From Paenibacillus vietnamensis (GTDB taxonomy: Bacteria; Bacillota; Bacilli; Paenibacillales; Paenibacillaceae), in contig NZ_JAHMHW010000002.1 of the NCBI RefSeq assembly GCF_020169515.1, forward strand, positions 558,001 to 622,000: DNA of 64,000 bases, written 5' to 3'. Within the stretch, counting starts at the first letter, position 1; each line of letters starts with the position of its first letter. Of the stretch, positions 61,315 to 64,000 are shown piece after piece. The notes below the pieces were generated by a model. That model was not told where the DNA came from. It made no database searches and worked only from the letters and a program-made list of their open reading frames with translations. The translations under genes and the position numbers were made by a program.

Positions 61315-64000
61315 CTAATTGTCTCTCCAAACGCTCTTTACATGAAAAATATTCAAGACGATCAAATTAACATTTCCATTTTTGGCATAAAGCTCGACAC
61401 CCCGGCTTTCCTGAGAAGGAAAAATCAAGCTCGTGATTACCCGTTCTCCTCCATTACCGAATACTTCCACGGATGAGCGGTCAACGAAGATGTGCAGTTT
61501 GATCCGATTACGGACAATGGACAATGGAGCCCGATATTCGCCAGGAAAAAGCGGACTGAATTGCGTATTCCCCGAATTTGTCCTGTTGACGAACATCTGT
61601 GAGTTAATTGCATCGTATCCGACGATTGTTTCTTCGCGATCTCCTTTTCGCACTTTAAAACCGAATTCTGTTGCGGAATCCAATTCAAATTCGGCGATAA
61701 TTTCATAAGTATCCTCTTGAAGGCCGGTAAGCAGATTTGAACCAGGCGAAATCATTTCTGGTTCACTCAATTTTTTGAAATTCGTCCGAAGCAGCTGCAG
61801 TTCGCGAACAGGGGCTTGCACCAGCCTGATCCCCTCTTGCGGTATCGTCTTTAAAGCGACTTCACGCGGTATCGACATGGCCCCACGCCATGGTGAGGTA
61901 GGTGTCTTATTCGCATATTGCCAGTTACTCATCCATGCAATCCATACTCGCCGTTCAGGCAAATTCTCCCAAGATAAGGAAGCATAAAAATCCTTCCCGT
62001 AGTCAACCCATAGAACCTTATCGGGCGAATGTTCATTGATAAAATTCGTTCCGTCGAAGCGGCCTATAAAATATTGACCGCGGGACCCTAGATTTTTCTC
62101 GCCGGGGTTGATGTCCACCTTTAATACCCATTTCGTATGAGTCGGGTTACCGTCCACCGGAAGTTCAAATAATTCAGGAACCTCCCAAACCCCGGAATGA
62201 TCCCCATCCTTCGCGCCGAACTCACTTAGATATGTCCAGGTTTTTAAATTTGGGGATGCATAAAACATGACTTTATCGCCGGCGGAGAGAACCATAATCC
62301 AACGTTGTGTTTGGTTGTGCCAAAAAACTTTCGGATCACGAAAATCTTTGATCCCTGGATTCGGAATAACAGGATTTCCTGCGTATTTGGTCCACGTTCG
62401 TCCGTTATCAGTGCTGTACGCAATACTTTGCTGTTGGGTTTCTCCAGAGCTTGTATAGATCGCCACCAAACCGCCGGATTTATCCGTGAAAAATCCGCTT
62501 GTATTACGTTCATCCACTACTGCGGAGCCGGAGAAAATCATACCCAGATGATCGGGTTCCAGGGCCACAGGCAAGTGCTTCCAATGTACGAGATCCTTGC
62601 TGATTGCGTGTCCCCAGCTCATGTTCCCCCATTCGTTCCCAAATGGATTATACTGGTAGAAAAGATGATACTCTCCTTTAAAATAAACCAATCCGTTGGG
62701 GTCATTCATCCAATTTCGAATTGGGGTAAAGTGAAACTGCGGACGGTAAGGTTCATTAAACACAGGTTGAGTTTGCCTTGCACTAGTAACCGGGATTCCA
62801 GCTTCACACTCTTTTGCGATATAATCTGCCGTACGGATCGCCAAGGCGACAGTGGATAACGTAGGATTTACTCCGCCGATAGTAGGCAAAATGCTGTTAT
62901 CTGCCACATATAGGCCAGGCACATTATGAATTTGGCCATACCGATTCGTTGATGAAGTTGAAGGATTGTCACCCATTCGGCAAGTCCCCGCTGCATGATA
63001 ATCCGATCCGGGAGGTCTCTGACAAATATCCGGCCTTCCATCTATTCTATCTATTGGTGTTTGCATGATTTCGGAGACTTGTTCGATCGCTGTAAACATT
63101 TGATTAATGATATCTCTATCTTTTTCACTGTATGAGTAATTCACCTGGATTTCCGGAAGTCCATATTCATCCTTCCTGACGGGGTCCAGAAACATCATGT
63201 TATCGAAACGCGATTCAACTTTCCCGTATCCAGTAAAACCAACCTTCAGCTCTTCTTCGAGCAATGGTTTTTCCCGATAAGGCTGATGCCAAAAATAGTC
63301 TCCTTGATTTCCAAACGGACCGCCAATTTGAATTTGGTAAGAGCGATAATTGGTTTGGGGAACTATAATGCCTAAAGTCCCTAAATCTTCAGGAAGTTCT
63401 CTGCGATTGATTTTCCCGACAGCCGTTAAATAGGAATGATCGACCAAATAATGGCCGATTGCGCTTCCCTGAATTCCTGAATTCAACAAAATTCTGGTGG
63501 TTTCAAAAGTACCTGCCGACAAAACAACAGACTTGGCTTTAAGGAAATAAGGCTTCTTTTCCCGCGACATCACTTTTACACCGGCAGTTTTACCGTTTTC
63601 CACCAAGATTTGAACAGCCTTTGCATTAACAGCCAAATCATACTTTTTACGATATAAGGCATAGGCAAGAAAATTGATCGAGCTCCAATTTACGTTTGAA
63701 TGTATTTCTCCATTAGTTGTGGGTTTCAGGTCAACGGCAATAGGGAATTGTATTGCATCGTAATAACCACTGTTCTGAAGCCGCTGAAGCAATATAGATT
63801 GAATTGCAGAACCCTTTGAATATTCATGTGTGACATCCATGGCTTGTTCGGCAGTTCTATAGTAGAATTCCATCTCCCTTATATCAACCGGCCATTCTAA
63901 CAGGTCGGAAATCGGCATTCTTGGAGTGACTAATCCCCAAAATAAGGTTTTTCCGCCTAAGGCATTCAGGATCCTTGCACCTGGGAACATCGGAAGACAT
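61315..64000 (-). CDS. GMC oxidoreductase-GH32 beta-fructosidase fusion (5' partial)
   Basis: The frame is open from the window's right edge to the stop at 61315, at least 895 codons (numbering below counts from the in-frame Met at 63990). Residues 1-395 are the C-terminal three quarters of a GMC flavoenzyme: NALGGKTLFWG, VVLSAGTFETTRILLNSG, catalytic H332 in SDYHAAGTCRMG and N375 in GGVNPTLS, as in gluconate/fructose dehydrogenase large subunits. A linker of about 20 residues leads to a complete GH32: nucleophile D430 in NWMNDPNGL, D552 in DFRDPKVF, acid/base E603 in WEVPELF, and a C-terminal sandwich ending in FVDRSSVEVFGNGG. The pair suggests an enzyme that releases a fructosyl unit and oxidises a sugar. 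The FAD-binding N-terminus, and any Tat or Sec signal, lie outside the window. Confidence 0.85.
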   Translation of the reverse strand, partial: CLPMFPGARILNALGGKTLFWGLVTPRMPISDLLEWPVDIREMEFYYRTAEQAMDVTHEYSKGSAIQSILLQRLQNSGYYDAIQFPIAVDLKPTTNGEIHSNVNWSSINFLAYALYRKKYDLAVNAKAVQILVENGKTAGVKVMSREKKPYFLKAKSVVLSAGTFETTRILLNSGIQGSAIGHYLVDHSYLTAVGKINRRELPEDLGTLGIIVPQTNYRSYQIQIGGPFGNQGDYFWHQPYREKPLLEEELKVGFTGYGKVESRFDNMMFLDPVRKDEYGLPEIQVNYSYSEKDRDIINQMFTAIEQVSEIMQTPIDRIDGRPDICQRPPGSDYHAAGTCRMGDNPSTSSTNRYGQIHNVPGLYVADNSILPTIGGVNPTLSTVALAIRTADYIAKECEAGIPVTSARQTQPVFNEPYRPQFHFTPIRNWMNDPNGLVYFKGEYHLFYQYNPFGNEWGNMSWGHAISKDLVHWKHLPVALEPDHLGMIFSGSAVVDERNTSGFFTDKSGGLVAIYTSSGETQQQSIAYSTDNGRTWTKYAGNPVIPNPGIKDFRDPKVFWHNQTQRWIMVLSAGDKVMFYASPNLKTWTYLSEFGAKDGDHSGVWEVPELFELPVDGNPTHTKWVLKVDINPGEKNLGSRGQYFIGRFDGTNFINEHSPDKVLWVDYGKDFYASLSWENLPERRVWIAWMSNWQYANKTPTSPWRGAMSIPREVALKTIPQEGIRLVQAPVRELQLLRTNFKKLSEPEMISPGSNLLTGLQEDTYEIIAEFELDSATEFGFKVRKGDREETIVGYDAINSQMFVNRTNSGNTQFSPLFPGEYRAPLSIVRNRIKLHIFVDRSSVEVFGNGGERVITSLIFPSQESRGVELYAKNGNVNLIVLNIFHVKSVWRDN

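Noticed and set aside
1..64000. tRNA, rRNA, riboswitch, prophage and intact insertion sequence
   Set aside because: I looked for cloverleaf-like, ribosomal, T-box-like and transposase signals by eye and found none that I could support; a covariance-model search would be decisive.

Overview
The window looks like chromosomal DNA of a spore-forming, polysaccharide-degrading Firmicute of the Paenibacillaceae (Paenibacillus or Cohnella type). The reasons are an S-layer-homology (SLH) mannanase, a YesM/YesN-type two-component pair, several MalF/MalG sugar ABC permease pairs without their own ATPase, spore-associated proteins (YheC/D, YhcN/YlaJ, YjcZ-like), and strong AGGAGG ribosome sites with many TTG/GTG starts. 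No rRNA, tRNA, CRISPR array or intact insertion sequence was seen. All identifications come from reading motifs; no database search was run.

Region 1 (1-7.1 kb) is a junction zone. A 5'-cut NeuC-type UDP-GlcNAc 2-epimerase and a YheC/D ATP-grasp gene are followed by a decayed copy of that YheC/D gene. A strikingly AT-rich island comes next: a glycosyltransferase, a ParB-fold protein, a small methyltransferase, and on the minus strand a kelch-like propeller whose N-terminus is encoded by microsatellites.

Region 2 (7.1-24.3 kb) is a glycan locus of about 15 kb with 14 minus-strand genes. It holds a pseudaminic acid pathway (PseB, C, F/SpsF, G, H, I), a CDP-3,6-dideoxyhexose pathway (RfbF, G, H plus short-chain reductases), a second NeuB-like/SpsF-like pair, a UGM-like flavoprotein and a GT2 transferase. 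A divergent plus-strand gene fuses a glycosyltransferase to a degenerate CMP-sugar-synthetase-like domain with an Arg/Lys tail. The set resembles the Bacillus sps spore-polysaccharide operon, so the product is probably a spore or cell-surface glycan.

Region 3 (24.3-35.7 kb) has a YhcN-type lipoprotein, then an ABC transporter operon (binding protein, two permeases, a GH172/DUF2961 enzyme, then a second binding protein). It is controlled by a divergent YesM/YesN-type pair. Small genes follow, including a 41-residue YjcZ-like protein with a GTG start.

Region 4 (35.7-57.6 kb) is a galactomannan-utilisation locus. From 53.6 kb down to 35.7 kb on the minus strand it encodes a lipoprotein binding protein, a 977-residue binding protein with carbohydrate-binding-like domains, two permease pairs, an NHL/TPR membrane protein, a YIP1 protein, a DUF5696-like anchored protein, a signal-less GH26 and a secreted GH26 with binding modules and SLH domains. 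A divergent LacI-type regulator and a GH36 alpha-galactosidase complete it. CATAACAA/TTGTTATG sites sit at all three promoters and define a local regulon.

Region 5 (57.6-64 kb) starts with decayed genes (DUF2264-like, GH88, nitronate monooxygenase), then an intact GH32-type gene. It ends with an unusual in-frame fusion of a GMC oxidoreductase to a complete GH32 fructan/sucrose hydrolase, cut by the window edge.
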